Part shown: piece after piece, positions 1-8,559 of the stretch
How the letters are laid out: every line of letters starts with the position of its first letter
Position numbering within the stretch: the stretch's first letter is position 1
Assembly (NCBI RefSeq): GCF_013364275.1
Contig: NZ_CP054932.1
Coordinates: 3,038,001 to 3,102,000, forward strand
Reading direction: 5' to 3'
DNA: 64,000 nt
DNA from: Actinomadura sp. NAK00032
GTDB lineage: Bacteria; Actinomycetota; Actinomycetes; Streptosporangiales; Streptosporangiaceae
Translations under genes and position numbers: made by a program
Notes under the pieces: generated by a model
What the model was told of the DNA's origin: nothing
Database searches by the model: none
What the model saw: only the letters and a program-made list of their open reading frames with translations

Positions 1-395
1 TCCGGCGCGAACGCCAGGTAGGCGACGGAGATGATGCGCATCCGCGGGTCGCGGCCGGGGGAGCCGTAGGTGCCGAGCTGCTCCAGGTGCACGCGGCCGA
101 GCGCGCCGCCCTTGGCGCTGAGCCCGGTCTCCTCGGCCAGCTCGCGCACGGCCGCGTCGGACAGGTCCTCGGCGTCGGCGCCCTGCAGCGGCCCGCCCGC
201 CTGGACGAACCCGCCCGGCAGCGCCCACATGCCCGCGTACGGGGGGTGCCCGCGCCGGACCAGCAGGACGTGCAGGGCGCCGTCCCGGATGGTCAGCGCG
301 ACCACGTCCACCGTCACGGCGACCGGGTCGTAGTCGCGCGGGTCGTAGTCGGCGAGGAAGGCGTCCTCACCGCGGCTCGGTTCCGGGGCGGTCAT
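1..395 (-). CDS. NUDIX hydrolase, 3' end outside window
   Basis: My translation from the ATG at 395 gives about 131 residues before the window edge. It contains a NUDIX box: a WALPGGF stretch, then REL-EET-GL. Between the GG and REL parts is a longer than usual insert (about 20 residues instead of about 12), as in ADP-ribose pyrophosphatase/NrtR-like members. Proteins of this family hydrolyse nucleoside diphosphates linked to another moiety; the substrate here is not known. A purine-rich GAGAGG lies 8 bases upstream of the ATG. Because the C-terminus is missing, I cannot tell whether a winged-helix domain (NrtR-type regulator) follows. It diverges from nothing close by; the next gene converges from the right on the same strand. 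Confidence 0.85.
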   Translation of the reverse strand, partial: MTAPEPSRGEDAFLADYDPRDYDPVAVTVDVVALTIRDGALHVLLVRRGHPPYAGMWALPGGFVQAGGPLQGADAEDLSDAAVRELAEETGLSAKGGALGRVHLEQLGTYGSPGRDPRMRIISVAYLAFAP

Positions 396-412
396 CCGCG
401 GGCCTCTCGTCG

Positions 413-444
413 GTCTCCGAGTGAGTAAGTCTCAGAGTGAGTTC
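413..444. repeat. Two-copy 16-bp direct repeat upstream of the NUDIX gene
   Basis: Two adjacent copies of a 16-base unit (GTCTCCGAGTGAGTAA and GTCTCAGAGTGAGTTC; 13 of 16 identical) lie 18 to 49 bases upstream of the NUDIX start codon, in DNA that is clearly less GC-rich than its surroundings. Position suggests the promoter or a regulator-binding site; the repeat spacing is 1.5 helical turns. No regulator is assigned. Confidence 0.5.
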
Positions 445-513
445 ATCTCGTACTGAGAAGAACATAACCCGGACGCGTCCCGTTGTCCAGCGCGGGCGCC
501 GCCCATGCGAAAC

Positions 514-545
514 GGGCGCCGTCCCCCGCGAGGGGGGCGGCGCCC
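514..545. terminator. Hairpin terminator after the APC permease
   Basis: Two 14-base arms (514-527 and 532-545) pair around a GCGA tetraloop, with a single G-T wobble. There is no clear U tract, as is usual for actinomycete terminators. It sits 33 bases beyond the permease stop codon and upstream of the NUDIX promoter, so it would separate the two same-strand genes. Confidence 0.75.
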
Positions 546-577
546 GCTGCGTTCGGCGGAACTTCACAAAGAAGAAG

Positions 578-2554
578 TCAGCGGCGGTGCCGGCCGCCCG
601 GTGGCTCCCCGTCCTGCTCCCTGTACTCGTCCTGCTCCCCGTGGTCGGCGGGGCGGTACGGTCCGGGCCGGTACGGTCCGGGCCGGTAGGGGCCGGACGC
701 GTACGGGTCGGGGTCGGTGCCGAACGGATCGCCGGGCTGCCCGGGACCGTACGGCCCCGCGGGGTGCGGACCGGACGGCCGCGCGAGGTCGTCCCGGTCG
801 TACCGCTCGGGCGGGCGCCCCCCGGCCGGGTGCGGGTCCCGGGAGAACTGGCCGCCCGGCTGCCGCGCGGTCGAGTACCGGCCGGTCGGGTAGGGGCTCT
901 CCGGCGCCCCGGGCCGCCGGGCGCCGGGCTCGTACGGGGCCCCGTAGGGCCCGCTCTCGTACGGGACGGGCTCGGCCAGGCCGGCCGGGACCACGCCCGG
1001 CGGCAGCGCCCCGGGCGGCGGCGCGGCGCCCAGCGTGGCGGCGGCCGAGCGGTCCGGCGGCGCGTCCAGCAGCAGCTTCATCTGGCTCTTGCGGCGCCCG
1101 TAGAGCAGGTACAGCACGAGGCCGACCGCCATCCAGACCGCGAAGTACGCCCAGGTCTCGACCTTGAGGTTCAGCATCAGCCAGCCGACCGCGAGGATCG
1201 TCACGATCACCACCAGCGGCGCCGCCGGCATCCGGAACGGCCGGTGCAGGTCGGGCTGGGAGTGGCGCAGCGCGAGGACCGCGGCGGCGACGAACAGGAA
1301 GGCGAACAGCGTGCCGATCACGACGAGCTGCTCCAGCGTCAGCACGTCGATGGTCTGCGACATGACCACCGCCGCGCCGCCGGCGAGCAGCGTGGCGCGG
1401 GAGGGCACCTTGTAGCGGCTCATCGCGGCGAGCGGGCGCGGCAGCAGCCCGTCCCGGGCCATCGAGAACACCACCCGGGTCAGGCTGATCGTCACCACCA
1501 GGATGACGGTGGTCAGCGCGAGCACCGCGCCGACATCGACGATCTTGCCCATCGCGCCCGCGCCGGCCCCGTCGAACGCGGCGGCGAGCAGCAGCTTGTC
1601 CGGGTCGAGCTTGGCGAAGCCGTCCATCCCGACCATGCCGACCAGGGCGATCGCCACCGCCGCGTACAGCACGATCGCGGTGACCAGGGCGGTGAGGATG
1701 CCGCGCGGCACCTTGCGGGGCGCGTCGTCGGTCTCCTCCGAGGCGGTCGCGATGAGGTCGAAGCCGATGTAGGCGAACGCGATGGCGGGCGCCGCCGCGA
1801 ACAGCCCCCAGACGCCGAACACGTGCGGGGTGCCGCCGCCGAACGCGCCGAGCACCGCGTCCAGCACCGTCTGGTCGCCCTCCGGGGCGGGCCTCGCGGG
1901 CGGGACGAACGGGGTGAGGTTGCCGGCGTCGAAGAACTTCAGGCAGGTGGCGATGACGAGCCCGATCACGATGACCTTGGCCAGCACCATGTACCACAGC
2001 GTCTTCAGGCTCAGCCGGCTGCCGGTCGCGAGCAGCAGCACGACCAGCAGCAGGATGCCGAGGGCCAGCACGTCCGGCCCCTTCACCTGGCCGATCAGGT
2101 CGCCGAGCGCGCCCGGGATCGGCACCCCGAAGTCCTGCAGCGCCTGCGTGGCGTAGAGCGACCACACCCGCGCGAGCACCGACGCCGCCAGCAGCAGCTC
2201 CATGATCAGCGACCAGCCGACGACCCACGCCCAGACCTCGCCGAACGCGACGTAGCTGAAGGAGTAGGCGCTGCCCGCCACCGGGATGATCGAGGACAGC
2301 TCCGCGAACGCCAGCGCGGCCAGCACGCAGACGCCGCCCGCGATGAGGAACGACACGAGCACGCCGGGGCCGGCGGTCGAGCTGGCCTGCTCACCGGCGA
2401 TCTTGAAGATGCCGGAGCCGATCATCACGCCGAGGCCGAGCACGACGAGGTCGCGGGTCCGGTAGACCACGCGGAGCCGGTGCCGCCCGCCGTAGAGCCG
2501 GCCGGTGGCCTGTTCCACCGGCAGCCGGCGGAACATGTTGTTGCGCATGCGCAT
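578..2554 (-). CDS. APC-family amino acid permease (CAT/YfnA type)
   Basis: 658 residues. The N-terminal 490 or so residues form a typical 12-14 helix amino acid/polyamine permease: the GVMIGSGIF motif in helix 1, then FAELSSIIPVAGSAYSFSY, as in the cationic amino acid transporter group. It should import an amino acid across the cell membrane; the substrate cannot be read from sequence. The last 150 or so residues are unusual for the family: a cytoplasmic low-complexity tail rich in Pro, Gly, Tyr and Arg, ending in three GPYRP-like repeats and a charged stretch. The ATG at 2554 has an AGGA 9 bases upstream; a second ATG two codons on is possible. Single-gene unit closed by the hairpin at 514-545. 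Confidence 0.9.
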   Translation of the reverse strand: MRMRNNMFRRLPVEQATGRLYGGRHRLRVVYRTRDLVVLGLGVMIGSGIFKIAGEQASSTAGPGVLVSFLIAGGVCVLAALAFAELSSIIPVAGSAYSFSYVAFGEVWAWVVGWSLIMELLLAASVLARVWSLYATQALQDFGVPIPGALGDLIGQVKGPDVLALGILLLVVLLLATGSRLSLKTLWYMVLAKVIVIGLVIATCLKFFDAGNLTPFVPPARPAPEGDQTVLDAVLGAFGGGTPHVFGVWGLFAAAPAIAFAYIGFDLIATASEETDDAPRKVPRGILTALVTAIVLYAAVAIALVGMVGMDGFAKLDPDKLLLAAAFDGAGAGAMGKIVDVGAVLALTTVILVVTISLTRVVFSMARDGLLPRPLAAMSRYKVPSRATLLAGGAAVVMSQTIDVLTLEQLVVIGTLFAFLFVAAAVLALRHSQPDLHRPFRMPAAPLVVIVTILAVGWLMLNLKVETWAYFAVWMAVGLVLYLLYGRRKSQMKLLLDAPPDRSAAATLGAAPPPGALPPGVVPAGLAEPVPYESGPYGAPYEPGARRPGAPESPYPTGRYSTARQPGGQFSRDPHPAGGRPPERYDRDDLARPSGPHPAGPYGPGQPGDPFGTDPDPYASGPYRPGPYRPGPYRPADHGEQDEYREQDGEPPGGRHRR

Positions 2555-2950
2555 GTCCCAGGTCCTAGGTTGTCCCGCCGGCCGGGGGGCCGGGCCGGGG
2601 TGCTGAACCCGCGCCGCTGTTCGCGAGGTGATGGCTTGTTGAAGTCCCTAAGAATTCACCACGTATGAGGATAATCGCAACGTTTTGGCCGGGTCGGTTG
2701 TCGTCTCGTCGTTGTCGCATCCTGCCAAACCGCAGGTCCGCGACGTGCCGTGGCGGCGCACGCGCGCTCGCACCCGATTACCGAATCCCTTTCCAATGGA
2801 CCGTTCCGTTGTCAATCGGCCCGTTTTCCCAGGACGGAAAGCGCTTACGATCTTTCTCCCGGCGCCGCGTCCGGGGTCGGCCGGTGCGGACGGTGGCATC
2901 CGGTGAAGATCGGTGGCACCGTAGGGACGCCGCGTTCGACTGGAGGTCCG
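2555..2950. promoter_or_regulatory. Divergent promoter region between permease and ggt
   Basis: 396 bases without a convincing gene. The region is less GC-rich than average (especially 2640-2690 and 2760-2860) and must hold the promoters of both the leftward permease and the rightward gamma-glutamyltransferase. A CG-centred palindrome AAGCGCTT at 2839-2846 inside GGAAAGCGCTTACG resembles LacI-family operators, but this is a weak match. Reading frames that cross it are antisense or upstream extensions without ribosome-binding sites. Confidence 0.5.
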
Positions 2951-4882
2951 GTGTTCCGCTCCCCATCGCCCTCGAAGCCGTCCGACCCCGCCCAGCCGTC
3001 CGATCCCCCGCGGCGCGTGCGCGTCCGGCGCCGTACGCCGCTCACGGCCGCGCTCACCGCGGTGCTGACCGCCGCCGCGGCGCTGACCGTGCCGGCCGCC
3101 GCCGCCGTCGCCGCGCCCGTGCCCGCGCCGGGCCCGCACGCCGGGCCCCCGCGGCAGCCGGTCAAGCAGCCCGTCGCCACCGGCTACGGCGGCGCCGTGT
3201 CGACCGTCGACCTCGACGCCAGCAAGGCGGCCCTGGGCGTCCTGAAGCACGGCGGCAACGCGATGGACGCGGCCGTCGCCGCCGGCGCCGCGCTCGGCGT
3301 CACCGAGCCGTACGTGTCCGCGATCGGCGGCGGCGGCTACATCACCTACTACGACGCCCGCACGCGCCGCGTCCACGCCATCGACGGCCGCGAGTTCGCG
3401 CCGAAGCGGATGCGGGCGGACTCCTTCATCGACCCGGCGACGGGCAAGCCGCTCCCGTTCGACCAGGCCGTCACCAGCGGGCTCGGCGTCGGCGTGCCCG
3501 GCACCCTCGCCCAGTGGGACCTCGCGCTGCGCCGGTTCGGCAGCCGCGACCTCGGCGCCCTGCTGCGCCCGGCGATCCGGCTCGCCGACCGGGGCTTCGT
3601 CGTCGACCGGGAGTTCCACGACCAGACGGCGGTCAACGAGGCGCGCTTCCGCGACATCGTCCCCACCCGCAGGCTGTTCCTGCCCGGCGGCAAGGTGCCC
3701 GAGGTCGGCTCGGTGTTCCGCAACCCCGACCTCGCCGACACCTACCGGCAGCTGGCGAAGCGCGGCACGGACTGGTTCTACGAGGGCGCGCTCGGCCGGG
3801 AGATCGCCCGGACCGTCGCGCGGCCGCCCGTCGACCCCGCCTCGGGCCGCACCGTGCGCCCCGGGCTGATGGAGCCCGGCGACCTCGCCGCCTACCGCGC
3901 CGTGCTGCGCCGGCCCACCCGCGTCCCCTACCGGGGGATGGACGTGTACGGCATGCCGCCGTCGTCGTCCGGCGGCTCCACGGTGGGAGAGGCGCTCAAC
4001 ATCCTGGGCAACTTCCGCCTCGACGCCCGCGACCCCGTCACCGCCCTGCACTACTACCTGGAGGCGTCCAAGCTCGCCTACGCCGACCGCGGCCGCTACG
4101 TGGGCGACGCCGACAAGGTCGACGTGCCGCTGGAGGAGCTGCTGTCGGCCGGGTTCGCCCGCGAGCGCGCCTGCCTGATCGCGCCGGACCGGGCCGCGCC
4201 CGCGCCCGTCGCGCCCGGCTCGCCGGACGGGAGCTACGAGCCGTGCGTCCCGCCCGGCACGCAGACCCGCGCGCTGGCGTTCGAGGGCCCGCAGACCACC
4301 CACCTCGTCACCGCCGACAAGTGGGGGAACGTCGCGTCCTACACGGTGTCGATCGAGCAGTTCGGCGGCAGCGGCATCACCGTCCCGGGCCGGGGGTTCC
4401 TGCTCAACAACGAGCTGACCGACTTCTCCTTCCAGCCGCCCGCGCCGGGCCGGGCGCCCGACCCGAACCTGCCCGGCCCGCGCAAGCGCCCGCGCAGCAG
4501 CATGTCCCCGACGCTCGTGCTCAAGGACGGCCGGCCGAGGCTCGCGCTCGGCACGCCCGGCGGGTCGACGATCATCACGACCGTGCTGCAGATCCTGGTC
4601 AACCGCATCGACCTCGGCATGGACCTGCCCGCCGCCCTGGGCGCGCCCCGCGCGACGCAGCGCAACACCCCCCACGTCTACGCCGAGCCCGCGTTCATCG
4701 ACCGGTACGGCCGCGACCTCGCCGCGCGGGGGCACCGCCTGGAGGCGTTCCCCGGCCCGCCGGCGGGCGTGATCGGCGCCGCGACGGGGCTGGAGTTCCT
4801 GCGGCCCGGCCTCGTGCAGGCCGTGGCGGAGCCGGCGCGGCGGGGCGGCGGCAGCGCGCTGGTCGTCCGGCCCGCCCGGTGA
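2951..4882 (+). CDS. ggt: Gamma-glutamyltransferase (secreted)
   Basis: 643 residues from a GTG at 2951, chosen because GGAGG lies 6 bases upstream and because an Arg-rich n-region plus a hydrophobic stretch ending in AAAVAAP (residues about 27-55) forms an export signal. Upstream in-frame ATGs lack ribosome-binding sites. The enzyme is an N-terminal-nucleophile hydrolase that cleaves glutathione and other gamma-glutamyl compounds; the precursor cuts itself before the catalytic threonine. That residue is the first T of the TTHLV motif (about residue 449), followed by the family pattern GNVASYTVSIEQFGGSG. The GGxSTxG-like PPSSSGGSTVGE segment is also present. Length is normal. The stop codon lies in a tandem repeat (4877-4934). 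Confidence 0.95.
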   Translation: MFRSPSPSKPSDPAQPSDPPRRVRVRRRTPLTAALTAVLTAAAALTVPAAAAVAAPVPAPGPHAGPPRQPVKQPVATGYGGAVSTVDLDASKAALGVLKHGGNAMDAAVAAGAALGVTEPYVSAIGGGGYITYYDARTRRVHAIDGREFAPKRMRADSFIDPATGKPLPFDQAVTSGLGVGVPGTLAQWDLALRRFGSRDLGALLRPAIRLADRGFVVDREFHDQTAVNEARFRDIVPTRRLFLPGGKVPEVGSVFRNPDLADTYRQLAKRGTDWFYEGALGREIARTVARPPVDPASGRTVRPGLMEPGDLAAYRAVLRRPTRVPYRGMDVYGMPPSSSGGSTVGEALNILGNFRLDARDPVTALHYYLEASKLAYADRGRYVGDADKVDVPLEELLSAGFARERACLIAPDRAAPAPVAPGSPDGSYEPCVPPGTQTRALAFEGPQTTHLVTADKWGNVASYTVSIEQFGGSGITVPGRGFLLNNELTDFSFQPPAPGRAPDPNLPGPRKRPRSSMSPTLVLKDGRPRLALGTPGGSTIITTVLQILVNRIDLGMDLPAALGAPRATQRNTPHVYAEPAFIDRYGRDLAARGHRLEAFPGPPAGVIGAATGLEFLRPGLVQAVAEPARRGGGSALVVRPAR

Positions 4883-4934
4883 CCGCACCAGTGACCGCAC
4901 CGGTGACCGCACCGGTGACCGCACCGGTGACCGC
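4877..4934. repeat. 12-bp tandem repeat across the ggt stop codon
   Basis: Unit CGGTGACCGCAC, four full copies (one with A for G) plus ten bases of a fifth. The first copy contains the ggt stop codon; because the unit is a multiple of three, TGA recurs in frame at 4880, 4892, 4904, 4916 and 4928. The GGT...ACC ends of each unit are complementary, so the transcript could form alternative hairpins. It lies 55 bases upstream of cutA. Confidence 0.9.
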
Positions 4935-4988
4935 CGTGCGGCGGCGACGCGGGGCGTGCGCGGGCGGCGAGCGGGAAGGAGTCGTGCC

Positions 4989-5351
4989 ATGGCGCACTCT
5001 TACGTGCAGGTGACGACCGCGACCGACTCCCGCGCCGAGGCCGCCGAGCTGGCGCGGTCGGCGGTCGCCGAGCGGCTCGCCGCCTGCGCCCAGCTGGTCG
5101 GCCCGATCGCGAGCACCTACTGGTGGGAGGGCGAGATCGAGTCGGCGGAGGAGTGGATGGTGCTGTTCAAGACCTCCGCCGACCGCTTCGACGAGCTGGC
5201 CTCCCTGATCACCGAGGGGCACTCCTACGACACCCCGGAGATCATCGCGACCCCGGTGGTGGCGGGCAGCATGGACTACCTCGCCTGGATCACCGAGCAG
5301 ACCGAGCCCGGCGCGCGCGACGACGCCGTGGAGGACCCCGCCGACGACTGA
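4989..5351 (+). CDS. cutA: CutA1 divalent-ion tolerance protein
   Basis: 120 residues. Matches CutA1 throughout: the AACAQLVGPIASTYWWEGEIE core, then EEWMVLFKTSADRFDEL and HSYDTPEIIATPV. CutA1 forms a very stable PII-like trimer in the cytoplasm; a role in metal tolerance is traditional but poorly proven. The ATG at 4989 is preferred over an earlier in-frame start at 4956 because AAGGAG lies 7 bases before it and the family begins here. The last 20 or so residues are an acidic extension. Probably co-transcribed with ggt, 106 bases upstream, unless the tandem repeat between them ends transcription. Confidence 0.93.
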   Translation: MAHSYVQVTTATDSRAEAAELARSAVAERLAACAQLVGPIASTYWWEGEIESAEEWMVLFKTSADRFDELASLITEGHSYDTPEIIATPVVAGSMDYLAWITEQTEPGARDDAVEDPADD

Positions 5352-5380
5352 CCCGCTGGACCGTGTGACCTGCGCCATGG

Positions 5381-5404
5381 CAGGGTAAGTTCTTGTTTAC
5401 CCTG
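5381..5404. promoter_or_regulatory. Inverted repeat upstream of the MpaB-like gene
   Basis: Perfect 8-base arms CAGGGTAA (5381-5388) and TTACCCTG (5397-5404) are separated by 8 AT-rich bases. It sits 47 bases upstream of the GTG of the DUF2236 gene, where a repressor site or promoter is expected; it is also a possible weak terminator for cutA. No regulator gene is adjacent. Confidence 0.5.
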
Positions 5405-5450
5405 GCCGGGGGCGTGCCCCGGGTCGCGGCGGGACGGAGAGGCGGTCGAT

Positions 5451-6317
5451 GTGCGCGAACTGAGCGAGGTGGGAGCCGACCACGGGCTGTTCGGGCCGGG
5501 CTCGGTGACCTGGCGGGTCATGGGCGAGCCGGTGCTGCTCGTCGGCGGGATCCGGGCGCTGCTGCTGCAGGCCCTGCATCCGCGCTCCATGTGGGGGACC
5601 GCGCAGAACTCCGAGCTCATGGACCCCGCCGCCGCGTGGGCGCGGCTGACCCGGACGGTCGAGTTCGTCCGCGTCCGCACCTACGGGACGGAGGAGGAGG
5701 TCGAGCGGGTGGGCCGCCGCGTCCGCCGGCTGCACTCCCGGCTGACCGGGCTCGACATGCGCACCGGCGAGACGTTCCCGATCGACGATCCGGAGAACCT
5801 GCTCTGGGTCCACCTCGGCGAGGTCGACTCCTACCTCGATGTGGCGCGCCGCGCCGGCGTGCCGCTGACCGCCGAGGAGGCCGACACCTTCGTGGACGAG
5901 CAGCGCCGCGCCGCCGCCGTCGTCGGGCTCGACCCGGCGGACGTGCCCGCCACGGTCGCGGAGATGCGCGACTACTACGCGGGGATGCGGCGGCGGATCT
6001 GGGCGTGCCGGGAGGCCCGCGAGGGGCTGCGCCGGATGTTCAGCCCGGCCGTCCCGCGGAACCTGCTGCCGCTGAAGCTCGCGGCGCCCGCGATCGGCAC
6101 GCTGACCGTCGCGACGCTGCCGCGCTGGGCCCGCCGCATGTACGGGCTGCCGGGGCTGCCGACGTCCGACCTGGCGGCGACGCTGACGCTGAAGGGCCTG
6201 TACCGCACCTCGCACGTCGTCCCGGAGCGGTACCGGTACTCGCCGGACGCCCGCCGGGCCAAGCGGCTCACGCGCGAGCACGAGGCCGGCCTGGCCACCT
6301 GGTCGATCGCGTCCTGA
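5451..6317 (+). CDS. MpaB/DUF2236 family oxygenase-like protein
   Basis: 288 residues, all helical in character. The start of the protein shows the family pattern LFGPGSVTWRVMGEPVLLVGGIRALLLQALHP-SMWG, with the conserved His-Pro that belongs to the presumed haem/metal site, and later RVRTYGT and a histidine-rich helix pair region. The DUF2236 family includes fungal MpaB and rubber oxygenase Lcp (b-type haem); substrate is unknown here. GTG start at 5451 with GGAG about 12 bases upstream. Ends 15 bases before the convergent MFS gene. Its own promoter region holds the inverted repeat at 5381-5404. Confidence 0.85.
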   Translation: MRELSEVGADHGLFGPGSVTWRVMGEPVLLVGGIRALLLQALHPRSMWGTAQNSELMDPAAAWARLTRTVEFVRVRTYGTEEEVERVGRRVRRLHSRLTGLDMRTGETFPIDDPENLLWVHLGEVDSYLDVARRAGVPLTAEEADTFVDEQRRAAAVVGLDPADVPATVAEMRDYYAGMRRRIWACREAREGLRRMFSPAVPRNLLPLKLAAPAIGTLTVATLPRWARRMYGLPGLPTSDLAATLTLKGLYRTSHVVPERYRYSPDARRAKRLTREHEAGLATWSIAS

Positions 6318-6332
6318 CCGGCGGGCGGGGCG

Positions 6333-7883
6333 TCAGCCCATGGGCGGCGGCGCGCCCGCGCGGTCCTGCTCCGCGTCGTCGTCCGCATGGGCGCCGTGGC
6401 GCGGCAGCAGCAGCGCCGGGACGATCAGCAGCGCGGTGAGGATCAGCGCGACCCAGAACGTGCTGCCGAACGCGTCGGCCAGCTGCGGCGCGAGCCGCTC
6501 GCGGACCTGCTCGGGGATCGCGCCGACGCCGCCGCCCCCGCCGCCTCCGCCGGCCTGCGGGATCCGGTCGCTGATCTCGCGGGATAGGATGACGGCCAGC
6601 AGCGCGGTCCCGACCGACCCGCCGAGCTGCATGATGATGTTCAGCGAGCTGCTGGCCCGCGACACCGCCTCGCGGCGCAGCGTCGTGAGCGCCGCCGACA
6701 TCGTCGGCATCATCGTGCAGCCGAGGCCGAGCCCCCGCACGACGAGCGCGCCGCCGAGCAGCCAGTAGGACGTGCCCGCCTCCACCAGCGCGAACGGGAC
6801 GGTGCCGAGCACCAGCAGCACGATGCCGACCGGGACGATGCGCCCGGCCCCGAACCGGTCGGTGACCACCCCGGCCAGCGGCATCGCGACCGCCGCGCCG
6901 ACGCCCTGCGGGGCCAGCAGCAGGCCCGCCGCGAAGGCGCCCTCGCCGTGCGCGGTCTGGTAGAAGAGCGGGATCAGCAGCATCGAGCCCATCAGCGCGA
7001 TGCCGACGAGGAAGACCGCGACGGACGCGGTGGCGAACGTCCGGTCGGCGAACAGCCGCACGTCGATCAGCGAGCGCTCGCGGCGCCGCAGGCTGTGCAG
7101 GACGAACAGCGCCACCAGGACGGCGCCGGCGGCGAGCCAGCCGATCGTGGTGGCGTTGCCGAAGCCGCCCTCGCTGCTCGCGGTGGACAGCCCGTAGATC
7201 AGCAGCGCGAACCCCGGCGGCAGCAGCGCCAGCCCGCGCAGGTCGAGCGCCGACTCGCCGCGCCCGCCGTGGCCGTGCGGCACCCTCCACCAGGCCAGCG
7301 TGAAGGCCAGCAGGCCGACCGGCACGTTCACGAAGAAGATCCAGCGCCAGTCGACGTCCTCGACCAGCCAGCCGCCGAGCACCGGGCCGAGGACGGGCCC
7401 GAGCAGCATCGGGACGCCGACGATGCTCATGATCCGGCCGAGCCGGCGCGGCCCGGCCGCCATCGTCAGGATGGCCATGCCGGTCGGCATCAGCATGCCG
7501 CCGCCGAGCCCCTGCACCACCCGGAAGACGATCAGCGACCCGATGTCCCAGGCCGCGCCGGACAGCACCGACCCGGTCACGAACAGCACGATCGAGGTCA
7601 GCCACACGCGCCGCCCGCCGAACCTGTCGACGGCCCAGCCGGTGAGCGGGATGACGCTGCCCATGGCCAGCAGGTAGCCGGTGATGACCCACTGGATGGT
7701 GGACAGGTCGGTGGCGAAGTCGCGCCCGAGCGTCTCCAGCGCGACGTTGACGATGGTGGTGTCCAGGATCGCCATCACGGTGCCGGCCACGATCACGAGG
7801 CCGAGCACGATGGTCTGCCGGTCGAGCCGTTCGCCGCCGGGACTGCCCGGCGGGGCCACCTTGGTGGACGGGCTTTCGGCCAT
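6333..7883 (-). CDS. DHA2-family MFS drug exporter (EmrB/QacA type)
   Basis: 516 residues, 14 predicted membrane segments. Family marks: LDTTIVNVALETLGRDF in helix 1, WVITGYLLAMGSVIPLTGW, and motif A-like DRFGGRRVW. A run of eight glycines (QAGGGGGGGGVG) occurs in the loop before the last helix. These antiporters expel hydrophobic drugs in exchange for protons. The ATG at 7883 has GGGGGAC 5 bases upstream; upstream in-frame starts run into the operator region. It is divergent from the MarR gene and the two share operators, so drug-responsive derepression is likely. Confidence 0.93.
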   Translation of the reverse strand: MAESPSTKVAPPGSPGGERLDRQTIVLGLVIVAGTVMAILDTTIVNVALETLGRDFATDLSTIQWVITGYLLAMGSVIPLTGWAVDRFGGRRVWLTSIVLFVTGSVLSGAAWDIGSLIVFRVVQGLGGGMLMPTGMAILTMAAGPRRLGRIMSIVGVPMLLGPVLGPVLGGWLVEDVDWRWIFFVNVPVGLLAFTLAWWRVPHGHGGRGESALDLRGLALLPPGFALLIYGLSTASSEGGFGNATTIGWLAAGAVLVALFVLHSLRRRERSLIDVRLFADRTFATASVAVFLVGIALMGSMLLIPLFYQTAHGEGAFAAGLLLAPQGVGAAVAMPLAGVVTDRFGAGRIVPVGIVLLVLGTVPFALVEAGTSYWLLGGALVVRGLGLGCTMMPTMSAALTTLRREAVSRASSSLNIIMQLGGSVGTALLAVILSREISDRIPQAGGGGGGGGVGAIPEQVRERLAPQLADAFGSTFWVALILTALLIVPALLLPRHGAHADDDAEQDRAGAPPPMG

Positions 7884-7945
7884 GGTCGTCCCCCTTGCCT
7901 GAAGGTCCGGTTCCCCCGAGTCCCCCGAGCACAAGATGTGAAACA

Positions 7946-7997
7946 CCTTGAAGTTCAACGTTTTGCAGTGCATCACGAAATATGTTGAACTTCAAGG
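7946..7997. promoter_or_regulatory. Twin MarR operators between exporter and marR-type gene
   Basis: Two 14-base arms, CCTTGAAGTTCAAC (7946-7959) and GTTGAACTTCAAGG (7984-7997), are perfect inverse complements 24 bases apart. Each arm is itself a palindrome TTGAA-N-TTCAA, a typical winged-helix dimer site. Centres are 37 bp apart. The right-hand site ends one base before the regulator's ATG, so bound protein would cover its start; the left one sits in the exporter's promoter. Confidence 0.85.
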
Positions 7998-7998
7998 T

Positions 7999-8559
7999 AT
8001 GTCCGAGGATCGCTTCTCCACCGACGCGCCGATCGACGCCGACCTGGAGACGATGGTCCAGCTCATCACCCGGATGGTGCGCGGGATGAAGGGCGGGCAC
8101 GGCGCGGTGGACGACCTCATCGAGCGGGTGCGGGCGGCCGGGCTCGGCCCCCGGCACGTGCCCGTGCTGATGCACCTCGTCCTGCACGGCCCGGCGCCCG
8201 TGGGCGTCCTCGCCCGGCGCATGGCGCTCAGCCCCGCCACGGTCAGCCAGCTCGTCGGGGAGCTGCAGCGCGGCGGCTTCGTCGAGCGGCGCCCGGACGA
8301 GCGGGACCGCCGGCGCATGATCGTCAGCCTCGGGGAGCCGCACCGCGCGGTGGTCGAGCGGTTCGCCCGGCGCCGGCTGAGCCCGCTGCGGGCGACGCTG
8401 GAGGCGCTCGCCCCGGCCGACCGGGCGGCCTTCCTGCACGGCTGGCGCGTCCTCGTCGAGAACCTGGAGGCGCACGGCCCGGCGGCCGGAGCGGGCGAGG
8501 ACGCCGGTGAGCACGCCGAGGAGTGCGGGTGCCCGGGCGGCCACCGCCCGGGCCCGTGA
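7999..8559 (+). CDS. MarR-family transcriptional regulator
   Basis: 186 residues. Winged-helix core: PVGVLARRMALSPATVSQLVGELQRGGFVERRPDERDRR, with the DxRxxR wing motif, followed by a dimerisation helix. The C-terminus ends in a His/Cys-containing tail (HAEECGCPGGH), not typical of MarR. ATG at 7999 is chosen since upstream codons lie in the operator; there is no spaced ribosome-binding site (AAGG is one base away), so the mRNA may be leaderless. Expected to repress itself and the divergent exporter through the twin operators, releasing on ligand binding. Confidence 0.92.
   Translation: MSEDRFSTDAPIDADLETMVQLITRMVRGMKGGHGAVDDLIERVRAAGLGPRHVPVLMHLVLHGPAPVGVLARRMALSPATVSQLVGELQRGGFVERRPDERDRRRMIVSLGEPHRAVVERFARRRLSPLRATLEALAPADRAAFLHGWRVLVENLEAHGPAAGAGEDAGEHAEECGCPGGHRPGP

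Noticed and set aside
437..2668. A 743-codon plus-strand frame opposite the APC permease
   Set aside because: Shadow frame with Arg/Gly/His-rich, domain-free translation; the permease on the other strand is well supported.
4877..4934. 12-bp repeats considered as iterons or a CRISPR remnant
   Set aside because: Unit too short, no spacers, and no replication or cas genes nearby; best described as a slip duplication.
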